Source: Anaerocolumna sp. MB42-C2
GTDB taxonomy: Bacteria > Bacillota > Clostridia > Lachnospirales > Lachnospiraceae
Assembly: GCF_030913705.1 (NCBI RefSeq)
Contig: NZ_CP133190.1
Span: forward strand, 4,985,501 to 5,049,500
Direction of reading: 5' to 3'
DNA length: 64,000 nucleotides
The notes under the pieces were generated by a model. That model was not told the origin of the DNA. It saw only the letters and a program-made list of their open reading frames with translations, and made no database searches. This document shows positions 1-8,506 of the stretch, in pieces (the first letter of the stretch is position 1; the number at the start of each line of letters is the position of its first letter). Both the position numbers and the translations under genes were made by a program.

Positions 1-2
1 GT

Positions 3-866
3 AAACTGCAGGTAGCCTACACACAAGATGCCTGGAGAGATGGCCTTAAATATATGCATAAATTAAGTGATGAGGGACTGCTTTCTCCTTTAACATTTAC
101 ACAGGATCAGAACCAGTTTAAACAAATCATTGAGAATAAGGATATACAGCTTGTGGGTGCCATGACGGCCGGTTCCATGTCTGTTTACCAGGTGGATTCA
201 AAGAGAAAAGAAGATATGAGCCATTTAGCTCCGTTAACCGGCCCGGATGGTGTCTGCTACACAAGTTATAATGCCAGCGGTATTCCTACATATGCCGGTT
301 TTATAACAAAAGATTGCAAAGACCCGGCTGCTGCCTACATGGTTTTTGATTATATGTACCAGACGGATATGATTTATCAGGGAAGGTTTGGAATTAAGGA
401 TGTGGACTGGAAAGATCCGGACCCATCAAAACCCGGCCTTTATGAATCCTTGGGTTATGAGAAAAAGGTAGAATATATCAATCCTATCTGGGGTACTTTA
501 CAGAATCATCAATGGGGTGAAGTACATCCGACAGCAAGAACATATGATATGATCTGCGGCCAGGTATGGAATGGCAATCCATATGATTCACAATATATGA
601 CTTCCCAGGCCGTACCGGAATATATCAATAAAATACCGGATGAAACAGTACAAAGAATACTTTACCTGCCGGAGGAAGCGGATGAGATAGCAGATATAAA
701 ATCTACACTGGGTACTTATAGGGACGAAGCCGCCGCCGCTTTCATTACGGGCACAAGGCCGCTGTCCGATTGGGATAAATACATACAGGAACTAAACGAT
801 ATCGGCTTACAGAAATACCTGGAGGTCTCCCAGAAAGCATATGACAGGATGTTGTCAAATAAGTAA
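3..866 (+). CDS. Extracellular solute-binding protein of a sugar ABC transporter (5' end cut by the window)
   Basis: This is the C-terminal part, about 287 residues, of a lipoprotein-type solute-binding protein that would capture a carbohydrate outside the cell and pass it to the two permeases downstream. The frame stays open from base 3, so the start codon and any lipobox lie outside the window. The visible part is rich in Trp, Tyr and Gly (for example WKDPDPSKPG and NPIWGTLQNHQWGE), as in the LplA-type family 1 binding proteins of Firmicutes. Two LplB/LplC-type permease genes follow on the same strand, which is the basis for the call. The substrate cannot be read from the sequence. The gene ends 135 bp before the first permease. 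Confidence 0.8.
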   Translation, partial: KLQVAYTQDAWRDGLKYMHKLSDEGLLSPLTFTQDQNQFKQIIENKDIQLVGAMTAGSMSVYQVDSKRKEDMSHLAPLTGPDGVCYTSYNASGIPTYAGFITKDCKDPAAAYMVFDYMYQTDMIYQGRFGIKDVDWKDPDPSKPGLYESLGYEKKVEYINPIWGTLQNHQWGEVHPTARTYDMICGQVWNGNPYDSQYMTSQAVPEYINKIPDETVQRILYLPEEADEIADIKSTLGTYRDEAAAAFITGTRPLSDWDKYIQELNDIGLQKYLEVSQKAYDRMLSNK

Positions 867-1001
867 TAAATGATTTTCCATACAAAATGCCCTGCAGTCA
901 AAAAAGCTCAGGAATTTTTATTGATTGCAGGGTATATTCTGGGAACGATAGGATTTAGCAATTAACATAAATACATGATATTACGAAAGGATATGCAATG
1001 A

Positions 1002-1961
1002 ATGAAAAATATAAGCATAGATTCAGCACGAAATCCTGTTCATAGCAAAAATAACTTAACAAAAAGAATATTGGGGAGATGGCAGCTTTATGTGTTTCTT
1101 ATAATTCCTGTCATTTATATTATTTTATTTAATTATGTACCTATGTTAGGAATACAGCTTGCTTTTAAGAAATTTAATGCAAGGCTCGGTATATGGGGCA
1201 GTCCCTGGGTGGGATTTGATCAGTTTATTAAGTTTTTTACTTCTTATCAATTTGTCAGGGTTATTAAAAATACGCTGACCTTATCCTTCTACGGACTTCT
1301 GGCGGGATTCCCCCTGCCAATTATTTTAGCTCTGGTACTTAATTCAATTCGAAGTGAGCGGTATAAGAAATTTATTCAGACAGTTACTTATCTGCCTTAT
1401 TTTATTTCCCTTGTAGTTATGGTTGGTATACTGACCCAGATGCTCAACCCGCGTATCGGTATGATTGCAAATATATACAGCTTTATAAGCGGCAACGAAG
1501 CACCGGATATGATGTCCAATCCCAGCGCTTTTCCGCACATTTACGTATTGTCCGGCGTATGGCAATCCATAGGGTATAATTCTATTATTTATATTGCAGC
1601 ACTCTCCGGAGTAGATCCAGAACTCCACGAAGCAGCGGAAGTGGATGGTGCCAGCCGTTTTAAACGGGTCATTCATGTTGATTTACCCACTATATTGCCG
1701 ACAGCCGCAATTATGCTTATTTTAAATGCCGGACAGATCATGAATATCGGCTTCGATAAAGCTTATCTTATGCAGAATCCTTTGAATCTTTCTGCCAGTG
1801 AGGTGATATCGACCTATGTATATAAAGTCGGTATCGCAAGTTCAACCAACGACTTTTCCTATGCAACAGCTATTGATTTTTTTAATTCCAGTATCAATAT
1901 GGTATTAATAACCGTTGTTAATTTCATCAGTAAAAAGCTTGGCGGCAATAGCCTGTTCTAG
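1002..1961 (+). CDS. Sugar ABC transporter permease, LplB type
   Basis: A 319-residue inner-membrane permease with about six hydrophobic segments, the first at roughly residues 28-48. The cytoplasmic EAA loop that contacts the ATPase is visible as EAAEVDGAS near residue 208. The ATG at 1002 follows GAAAGG by about 11 bases; the ATG at 998 is in another frame and stops quickly. It sits between the binding-protein gene and the LplC-type permease in one operon. No ATPase gene is present, which is usual for this class because a shared MsmK-like ATPase is encoded elsewhere. The substrate is unknown, probably an oligosaccharide. Confidence 0.88.
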   Translation: MKNISIDSARNPVHSKNNLTKRILGRWQLYVFLIIPVIYIILFNYVPMLGIQLAFKKFNARLGIWGSPWVGFDQFIKFFTSYQFVRVIKNTLTLSFYGLLAGFPLPIILALVLNSIRSERYKKFIQTVTYLPYFISLVVMVGILTQMLNPRIGMIANIYSFISGNEAPDMMSNPSAFPHIYVLSGVWQSIGYNSIIYIAALSGVDPELHEAAEVDGASRFKRVIHVDLPTILPTAAIMLILNAGQIMNIGFDKAYLMQNPLNLSASEVISTYVYKVGIASSTNDFSYATAIDFFNSSINMVLITVVNFISKKLGGNSLF

Positions 1962-1976
1962 AAAGGAGTTTTAGGT

Positions 1977-2903
1977 TTGAAAACACAGACATTATTTTAT
2001 AAAAATAGAAGAAAAAGTAAAATAAGACTATCGCCAGATGACAAAATTTATTATACAATTATATATATCTTTCTGGTATTGTTATTGATTATTGTATTAT
2101 ATCCCTTGATTTATATCGTTTCGGCTTCTTTCTCTTCACCCTATGCCGTAAGTTCCGGTCAGGTCTTGCTGTTTCCGGTGGATTTTAGCCTTGAGGGATA
2201 TTTAGCTGTTTTTAAAAATCCGGATGTATTTACAGGATATCGGAATACCATTATTTATACGGTTCTGGGAACATTTATCAATATTGGAATCACGATGATT
2301 TTAGCTTATCCATTGTCCAGAAAAGATCTTCCGGGACGTCAATTTTTTATGTTCCTCTTTGCTTTTACCATGATTTTCAGAGGAGGTATGGTTCCGCTGT
2401 ATATGCAGATTAAAAATCTTCATTTGATTGACAGTTTGTGGGCAATGGTACTTCCTGGAGCACTTTCTGTTTATAATATGATAATTGCAAGGACGTTTAT
2501 CCAGTCCAGCATTCCTGACGAGCTATTGGAGGCCTCCAGGATAGACGGATGCAGCGATACAAGATATTTTTTCAGTATCCTCCTGCCTCTTTCGAAAGCA
2601 CTGATTGCAGTACTGGTTTTATTTTATGCAATCGGCCATTGGAATTCCTATTTTAACGGATTCCTTTATTTAAATACCAAAGATAAGTTCCCGCTTCAGA
2701 TTGTATTGAAACAGATTCTTATTGCCAATTCCATAGATACCAATCTGGTGGTGGATCCCGAAGTGGCGGCGGCAAAACAGGGAATGGCCGAACTGTTAAA
2801 GTATTCCCTTATCATAGTGTCCACAGTACCTATTATGTGTTTGTATCCATTGGTGCAGAAATATTTCGTGAAAGGTGTTATGATAGGTTCAATAAAAGGA
2901 TAA
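1977..2903 (+). CDS. Sugar ABC transporter permease, LplC/YtcP type
   Basis: A 308-residue partner permease with a long first membrane segment (about residues 25-48) and an EAA loop, EASRIDGCSD, near residue 180. Translation probably starts at TTG 1977, because AAAGGAG lies at 1962-1968 and no ATG is suitably placed. It starts 15 bp after the stop of the first permease, so the two should be co-translated and form the heterodimeric membrane channel. The C-terminus (KYFVKGVMIGSIKG) is the usual ending of this family. A dehydrogenase gene follows 11 bp later in the same operon. Confidence 0.88.
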   Translation: MKTQTLFYKNRRKSKIRLSPDDKIYYTIIYIFLVLLLIIVLYPLIYIVSASFSSPYAVSSGQVLLFPVDFSLEGYLAVFKNPDVFTGYRNTIIYTVLGTFINIGITMILAYPLSRKDLPGRQFFMFLFAFTMIFRGGMVPLYMQIKNLHLIDSLWAMVLPGALSVYNMIIARTFIQSSIPDELLEASRIDGCSDTRYFFSILLPLSKALIAVLVLFYAIGHWNSYFNGFLYLNTKDKFPLQIVLKQILIANSIDTNLVVDPEVAAAKQGMAELLKYSLIIVSTVPIMCLYPLVQKYFVKGVMIGSIKG

Positions 2904-2914
2904 TGAGGTGAAAC

Positions 2915-3925
2915 ATGATGTTTAATGCTGTTTTTGCAGGAGAAAAGGATGGTTACCAGTTAAAGAGAGTTTATAACGCAAAGACCAGAGAGAAGCTGGA
3001 TAGTAAATTAAATTTTTTAGATTCAATAATTACATATGGAAATTTCAAGACTCATAAAAAGGACCTGGAGTCAGTAGAATATCTCTTTTCTACCTGGGGA
3101 ATGCCTTGCTTTGATGAAAAAGAAATAAAGGAATATTTTCCTGCTTTAAGGGCTGTATTTTATGCGGCAGGTTCTGTTCAAGGGTTTGCCAGGCCTTTCT
3201 TTGAGTGCGGCATCAGGGTATTTTGTGCTGCTGCAATCAATGCCATTCCCGTTGCCGAATTTACTTCCGCGCAGATTCTCCTTGCCAACAAAGGTTATTA
3301 TCAGGGAATAGTTAAATATAAAAGCAAAGGATGGCAGGCTGCAAATGAATATTGTAACAGTTTTCCGGGAAACTATGGCGGCAAAATAGGAATTCTGGGT
3401 GCAGGTAGAATCGGCAAAGAAGTAATAAAGCTGATAAAGCCGTATCACTATCAGATTTATGTATTTGATCCATTTTTAAGCAAAGAAGAGGCGGATATTT
3501 TAGGTGTTAAATTAATGGATCTGACAGAAATCTTTAAAGAATGCCCGGTGATTACCAATCATCTTGCCAATAACAGCGACACGGTCGGAATTCTGGATTA
3601 TAAACTGTTTTCCATGATGAAAGATAATGGAACCTTTATTAATACAGGACGTGGAGCACAAGTGGTGGAAGCCGGTTTAATACAGGCGATGAAAGAAAAA
3701 CCGAATCGTACAGCTCTTCTGGATGTAACCTTCCCTGAACCGCCAATTGCTTTTGATGAGCTTTATAGCATGGATAATGTATTTCTATCACCACATATTG
3801 CAGGCTCCTCCGGTGATGAGGTAGAGAGAATGGGTAATTGTATGTACGAAGAATTTCTGGCGTTTTCGGAAGCACGTAATCTACAATATGAGGTTACTGT
3901 TACTATGTTAGAAACCATGGCATAA
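2915..3925 (+). CDS. D-isomer-specific 2-hydroxyacid dehydrogenase family protein
   Basis: A 336-residue NAD-dependent oxidoreductase. The Rossmann dinucleotide motif GILGAGRIGKEV lies near residue 155. The family's catalytic Arg, Glu and His can be read in INTGRG, LDVTFPEPP and LSPHIAGS. It is encoded 11 bp after the permease gene, so it probably acts on a product of the imported carbohydrate, perhaps reducing a 2-keto acid or oxidising a sugar acid; this is inference from position. The start ATGATG at 2915 follows GAGGTG. Substrate and stereochemistry cannot be predicted. Confidence 0.85.
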   Translation: MMFNAVFAGEKDGYQLKRVYNAKTREKLDSKLNFLDSIITYGNFKTHKKDLESVEYLFSTWGMPCFDEKEIKEYFPALRAVFYAAGSVQGFARPFFECGIRVFCAAAINAIPVAEFTSAQILLANKGYYQGIVKYKSKGWQAANEYCNSFPGNYGGKIGILGAGRIGKEVIKLIKPYHYQIYVFDPFLSKEEADILGVKLMDLTEIFKECPVITNHLANNSDTVGILDYKLFSMMKDNGTFINTGRGAQVVEAGLIQAMKEKPNRTALLDVTFPEPPIAFDELYSMDNVFLSPHIAGSSGDEVERMGNCMYEEFLAFSEARNLQYEVTVTMLETMA

Positions 3926-3962
3926 TTATGCTTTAAGCGAAGTTACTTTTAAAAGGATGTTT

Positions 3963-4013
3963 ACTTGATAAAATCAGTTCGTTCCTCTTTATTTTATACT
4001 GATTTTATCAAGT
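3963..4013. terminator. Bidirectional terminator-like inverted repeat
   Basis: A perfect 16-bp inverted repeat (3963-3978 with 3998-4013, loop 19 bases) lies between two convergent genes. The stem is AT-rich and the flanks carry T or A runs, so it could end transcription from both sides. Confidence 0.6.
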
Positions 4014-4039
4014 AATAAGTTTAGCGGTAAAGCTTTAAG

Positions 4040-4678
4040 TCAGTAATTAAAATCAATCGTTACAAAAGCTTCTATGAGTTTATTACCGGGTTCGATCGGT
4101 GTTACAAAAGTACGTTCCCGGGAGAGAGTGTTTTGGGAGTAGGGTATTGGCGGAGTACTGTTTTCAATAATATGTACCGGAAAAGGATTCAGAGGAAGCC
4201 CTAATAGTTCAGCTAACGATTTGGCTTTATCCATGGCACTCATTACAGCCAGGTTCAGTGCCTGCTGGTAATAAGCTCCTAACTCCGAGACCTCAAAAGA
4301 GATAAATTCTACAATATTGGCTCCATTGGCTACGGCAGTATCAATTACCATTCCTACCTGTTCCATATTATCAAGTCTGATTTCCAGAATATTACGGACG
4401 GCATAACCTTTATCAACTTGCGTACCATTTTCATAATCATACCGTTTTTCAATAACATATTGATATGTTTTTAGGTCTGCAATTCCAAGCCGTTTTAAAA
4501 CGTGGAGAACGGATTGGCTTAACTGTGCATTCTCCGCCTGGATTGCCATTAAGTTATCGCCGGTTGTTTCTACTCCAAGACGGATCACTGCAATATCCGG
4601 TACAGCGGTAATCTCACCCTGGCCGGTTAATGTCATGGTTTTATATCTCAGATGACTTTCTGTATTAAATCTAGACAT
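4040..4678 (-). CDS. SIMPL domain (DUF541) protein
   Basis: A 212-residue protein with the SIMPL/DUF541 fold. The family signature appears near the N-terminus (MTLTGQGEITAVPDIAVIRL), followed by the conserved YQYVIEKRYDYENG region. Family members include BP26 and YggE, which form ring-like oligomers and have been tied to oxidative-stress protection. Unlike YggE, this copy has no clear signal peptide, so it may be cytoplasmic. The ATG follows AGAGGA on the minus strand. It faces the dehydrogenase across an inverted repeat and is followed on its upstream side by a UvrC-like gene of the same orientation. Confidence 0.8.
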   Translation of the reverse strand: MSRFNTESHLRYKTMTLTGQGEITAVPDIAVIRLGVETTGDNLMAIQAENAQLSQSVLHVLKRLGIADLKTYQYVIEKRYDYENGTQVDKGYAVRNILEIRLDNMEQVGMVIDTAVANGANIVEFISFEVSELGAYYQQALNLAVMSAMDKAKSLAELLGLPLNPFPVHIIENSTPPIPYSQNTLSRERTFVTPIEPGNKLIEAFVTIDFNY

Positions 4679-4751
4679 AAAGGATCCTCTAAAAATATGC
4701 TTATATAAGTATATGAAACAGGATTACGGTTAAATGTTATATTTATAAATT

Positions 4752-5738
4752 TTATAACAGTATAACCATATCCTCCGGTAAAGCCAAAATCTCCGAACAT
4801 AAGATATCACGGAAATCAATCTGTTTCTTTTCGGTAATTTCTAAATCAATATTGCTGTTTAAATGCGTACCGCTTATATTCATGCGGTATATTCCTTTTT
4901 GGATAAATGCCCTTATATCTTTAGCCTTAACAATGGTAAACGTTTCTTTATACAGAATAAATCCATTGGATATATAAAATAATTTAATCCCCCCGGGATA
5001 TGGAATTTTTAAAAGGATATTTCTGTTTAACAGATTTTCATAAGCACTGATACCGTGTTTTATGTATTTTAGACCATTAATAATATCCCGGTACATGGAA
5101 GCTGTTTCATATTTGAAAAATGAGGCTGCTTCCGTCATTTTTAATTCCAATTCTGAAAGAAATAAGTCAAACTTGAGAGAATCAGTTAACAAATCAAGTA
5201 GATTCTTTCTATTTTCTTCAAATTCGTCTATGGTTAGAGAAAGCGGAATTAAATGATAATCAAATAAATAAGTTTGACTGCTTTTTTTTATAGGATATAT
5301 ATTTTTAAACGAATTAATAATATCCAATAAGGTATATCTGCTGCGAAAGGGGCCGAAGGAAGCTTCTTTTCGTTCAGCTACTACAGTTAACGGATTGTAA
5401 GAGTTATTTTCTGCAACTTTTAAGTAAACATATCTCTGGTCATTTTTCATTTGTGCATTAAAGTAAGGTTTTATGGTTTTAATCAATTCACATTCCAGTA
5501 GTCTGGCTTCTAAGTGGGTATCGGTAACGATATATTCCACATCCTGAATAAAGCAAATCATTTTTTTTACTTTTTCCCATTTGGGCGATTTCATAAAATA
5601 AGATCTAACCCTGTTTTTTAAACACTTACTTTTACCTATGTATATAATATTACCGCTTCCATCGTAAAATTTATATATACCCGGAAGTGCAGGAAGGTTA
5701 TTTAGTTTTTCTTTTAATTCATTTGTGATATCTGGCAA
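4752..5738 (-). CDS. Short UvrC-like GIY-YIG nuclease (Cho-like)
   Basis: About 328 residues matching the N-terminal half of UvrC. The GIY-YIG nuclease motif is visible as PGIYKFYDGSGNIIYIG near residues 18-36, with a conserved Arg in KNRVRSYF. A UvrB-binding UVR-like helix pair follows near residue 200 (LELKMTEAASFFKYETA). The RNase H-like and helix-hairpin-helix halves of full UvrC are missing, as in the E. coli Cho protein, which makes the 3' incision at bulky lesions. I place the start at TTG 5738 because AAAGGTGA sits five bases upstream; a GTG at 5747 overlaps that ribosome site. It could be an accessory repair nuclease; whether it is active is unknown. Confidence 0.72.
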   Translation of the reverse strand: MPDITNELKEKLNNLPALPGIYKFYDGSGNIIYIGKSKCLKNRVRSYFMKSPKWEKVKKMICFIQDVEYIVTDTHLEARLLECELIKTIKPYFNAQMKNDQRYVYLKVAENNSYNPLTVVAERKEASFGPFRSRYTLLDIINSFKNIYPIKKSSQTYLFDYHLIPLSLTIDEFEENRKNLLDLLTDSLKFDLFLSELELKMTEAASFFKYETASMYRDIINGLKYIKHGISAYENLLNRNILLKIPYPGGIKLFYISNGFILYKETFTIVKAKDIRAFIQKGIYRMNISGTHLNSNIDLEITEKKQIDFRDILCSEILALPEDMVILL

Positions 5739-5990
5739 TATTGTCACCTTTTTCCATATTATTTCTTCTAATTTCTTTAATTCTATATTATAATGAAATC
5801 CATAAAGTTACAATATGGGAATAACAGTAACAAAAAATTAAATTTAAAGCAATACTTGAGTTCATCATTCAAGCATTGATTGCTTTTCATTTTGCCAAAT
5901 AATGCTAAAATAAAAACACAAGTTACCGGTAAACTTGGCAGGTTACTCGCAAATGAATATTAAAAATAAGAAAATAAAGGAGAGACTTAT

Positions 5991-6827
5991 ATGTTTAATA
6001 CCAGTAATGTGGGAAAAAAGATAGCACGGCTTCGTAAAGAAAAAAATATGACTCAAATGGAATTGGCAGATAGATTAAGCGTCAGTTATCAGGCTGTCAG
6101 TAACTGGGAGAGAGGAAATTCCATGCCGGATATTTCGAAATTACCGGAACTGGTGGAATTATTAGGGTGTAGTATAGACAGTCTTTTATCTGAAAAAAAA
6201 GAAAGTGTATTGGTGGAGCATGTTATAAAGGGAGATGCAGCCCAGTTTGTAAAAGAAGAGAGAGTATCAGTGGAAACTCTGGCTGCTGCAGCACCTGTAT
6301 TAAAACCGAGCCAGACAGAAAGTCTTATGGATACGGTAATCCGTGATAACGAAGAACTTCTTAATACAAAAGATTTATTAAGTATTGCACCTTTTGTCAG
6401 TGAAGACTTCTTAGAGCATTGGGTGAAAAAAATTGATGTTGTTAACAATATTAACGATTTAGTTAAACTCGCTCCTTATTTAGAGGAAGATCTCTTAGTC
6501 TGTCTGGCAGAAAAGATCACTGAAGAAGTAAATATATCCCAAATAGTTGGTTTGGCACCACATTTAAGCGAGGAAACTTTGGATAAATTAGTGATTAAAA
6601 CAGTAAAAGCAGGTAACGGGAAGATGAAAGACATCGTTGGTTTGGCACCTTATTTAAGTGAAGAAACTTTGGACAAGGTTGTTATGAGCGCCTTAGACAA
6701 TGGAACGATAGAGGAATGTACGGGTCTTTATCCATTTTTGGAAGAAAATACCTTACATAAGCTGGCTGATAAACTAATAAAAAAGTATGGTTTTAATGCC
6801 ATTAAAGGTCTGGCACCTTTTCTTTAA
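5991..6827 (+). CDS. XRE-family regulator with C-terminal helical repeats
   Basis: A 278-residue protein. Residues 8-65 form an XRE/Cro-type helix-turn-helix (LRKEKNMTQMELADRL, SVSYQAVSNWERG). The rest consists of repeats of about 30 residues, each built around a motif like GLAPYLSEETLDKLV; about five units can be counted from residue 125 to the end, including LAPYLEEDLL, LAPHLSEETL and LYPFLEENTL. Such repeats probably form a helical solenoid for protein or ligand binding. AAAGGAG precedes the ATG. It lies 32 bp before two ABC exporter genes and is probably their regulator. Confidence 0.8.
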   Translation: MFNTSNVGKKIARLRKEKNMTQMELADRLSVSYQAVSNWERGNSMPDISKLPELVELLGCSIDSLLSEKKESVLVEHVIKGDAAQFVKEERVSVETLAAAAPVLKPSQTESLMDTVIRDNEELLNTKDLLSIAPFVSEDFLEHWVKKIDVVNNINDLVKLAPYLEEDLLVCLAEKITEEVNISQIVGLAPHLSEETLDKLVIKTVKAGNGKMKDIVGLAPYLSEETLDKVVMSALDNGTIEECTGLYPFLEENTLHKLADKLIKKYGFNAIKGLAPFL

Positions 6828-6859
6828 ATTAATATAATTGAAATTAAGGGGATTATAAT

Positions 6860-8506
6860 ATGAGAGAATTATTATTAAGGAGAAAAGCTAAATTTATACA
6901 ATACCTTTTTGCCACCTTTTTGTTTATCATCGATCATTTTGCCCAGATGGGTATTTTTGCCTTAATCTTAGGTGCAATTCAAAAGGGTGATGTAAAATAC
7001 TATAAAACGGTAGTTATTATAACAGCAGTGTTTATCATCTATACACCATTAAACTTTTTATTATCTAGAATGCTGCGGATACGTTATATGAGAGATACGA
7101 TTTTAGACGTAAGAAAACAAGCCTTCGATAAAATTATTAATCTTTCATTTAAACAGTTCTCCCAAAAATCTAAGGAAATATACATATCGAACTTAATAAA
7201 TGATGTTAATACGTTTGAGAATAAATTCTTTATCAGCTTATTAAATTATTTAATCAATATGGGAATGTATTTGTTTTCTTTATTGTTTTTAATTTTATTG
7301 GACTTAAAACTGGCAGCGGGAATGTTTCTGTTTTCCTTGGTATTATTTTTATTAGCCCATATGTTTACTAAGAAAATGACAGCTCTGGAACAATCCGTAT
7401 CCGAATATAATGAGCGGTTTACTACGGATATGTCCAATACGTTTAATGGTATCGAGATATTAAAGTTAAATAATATCGAAGATAAGTTTTTGGCGAAAAG
7501 TCTTGTCACTATAAACAGGGCTGAACAGAAAAAATATGCTGCCAATGTTTTTAATGAGCTCCAGAGAAATGTTATACGAATTCTGGGCTTTGTAGTATCC
7601 GTTGTGGTTATGATCTATCTGGCATATGAGTTTCAGGAGGGTCTATCCCTGGCGAAAGCCGGATTGACTTTTCAGTTATGCAGTTCGATCAGCAATTTCT
7701 TAATCAGTGCGTTTCCTATGCGGAATCAGGTGAGGGCATCCTTAAGCATTTATGAAAAGATTGCAAAATCCGAAAGTTATGCGGAAAACAGGCATAACAG
7801 CAATAAAAGTTTTGATTTTAAAGATCAGATACAGGTAAACGGGGTTAACTTCTCTTATGAGAAGAAGCCCATTTTACAGAATGCTTCTTTTACCATAGAA
7901 AAAGGGAAAAAATACTTAATAAAAGGTGTCAGCGGTGCCGGAAAATCTACGTTGATGAACCTGCTTGCCATGGCAAATGATGATTATGAGGGAACGATAT
8001 CTGTAGACAGAGTAGATTATCGGGAGATTGAAGAAAAATCTTTTCATAATAAAGTAGCATTTATTTATCAGGATGTATTTTTATTCGAGGATACTATTAG
8101 AAATAACATTACTCTATATAAAGATATTCCGGAAGAACAGATTCAATATGCTATAAAGGTATGCGGGCTAACGACTATGATTGAGGAGAGAGGCGGCATT
8201 GATGAAAGAATAACCGAAAACGGTAAGAATTTATCCGGAGGGCAGCGCCAGAGAATTTCCATTGCCAGGGCTATTGCCAAAAATGCGGAGATATTATTTG
8301 TAGATGAGGGAACCTCCAGTTTAAATGTAGAACTCGGCAGGGAAATAGAGAGAGTATTCTTATCTTTAAATAATACAGTGATTGCAATAAGCCATCGGTT
8401 TTACGAGGGGGTGACCGACCGTTATGATTATGTTATTGAGTTAAAGAATGGTCTGGTTAACAGGTATCCTGCGAAAGAGTATTTTGATGAGGTGATAACA
8501 TGGTAA
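6860..8506 (+). CDS. ABC exporter half-transporter (membrane domain plus ATPase), subunit A
   Basis: A 548-residue fusion of a six-helix type I exporter membrane domain (about residues 1-290) and an ATPase domain (about 325-548). In the ATPase I see Walker A GVSGAGKST near residue 356, signature LSGGQRQR, Walker B ILFVDEG and the switch His in AISHR. The last 7 bp overlap the next ABC gene, so the two products are probably made together and form a heterodimer. The repeat-containing XRE gene upstream suggests inducible export of a drug, peptide or lipid. The substrate is unknown. Confidence 0.87.
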   Translation: MRELLLRRKAKFIQYLFATFLFIIDHFAQMGIFALILGAIQKGDVKYYKTVVIITAVFIIYTPLNFLLSRMLRIRYMRDTILDVRKQAFDKIINLSFKQFSQKSKEIYISNLINDVNTFENKFFISLLNYLINMGMYLFSLLFLILLDLKLAAGMFLFSLVLFLLAHMFTKKMTALEQSVSEYNERFTTDMSNTFNGIEILKLNNIEDKFLAKSLVTINRAEQKKYAANVFNELQRNVIRILGFVVSVVVMIYLAYEFQEGLSLAKAGLTFQLCSSISNFLISAFPMRNQVRASLSIYEKIAKSESYAENRHNSNKSFDFKDQIQVNGVNFSYEKKPILQNASFTIEKGKKYLIKGVSGAGKSTLMNLLAMANDDYEGTISVDRVDYREIEEKSFHNKVAFIYQDVFLFEDTIRNNITLYKDIPEEQIQYAIKVCGLTTMIEERGGIDERITENGKNLSGGQRQRISIARAIAKNAEILFVDEGTSSLNVELGREIERVFLSLNNTVIAISHRFYEGVTDRYDYVIELKNGLVNRYPAKEYFDEVITW

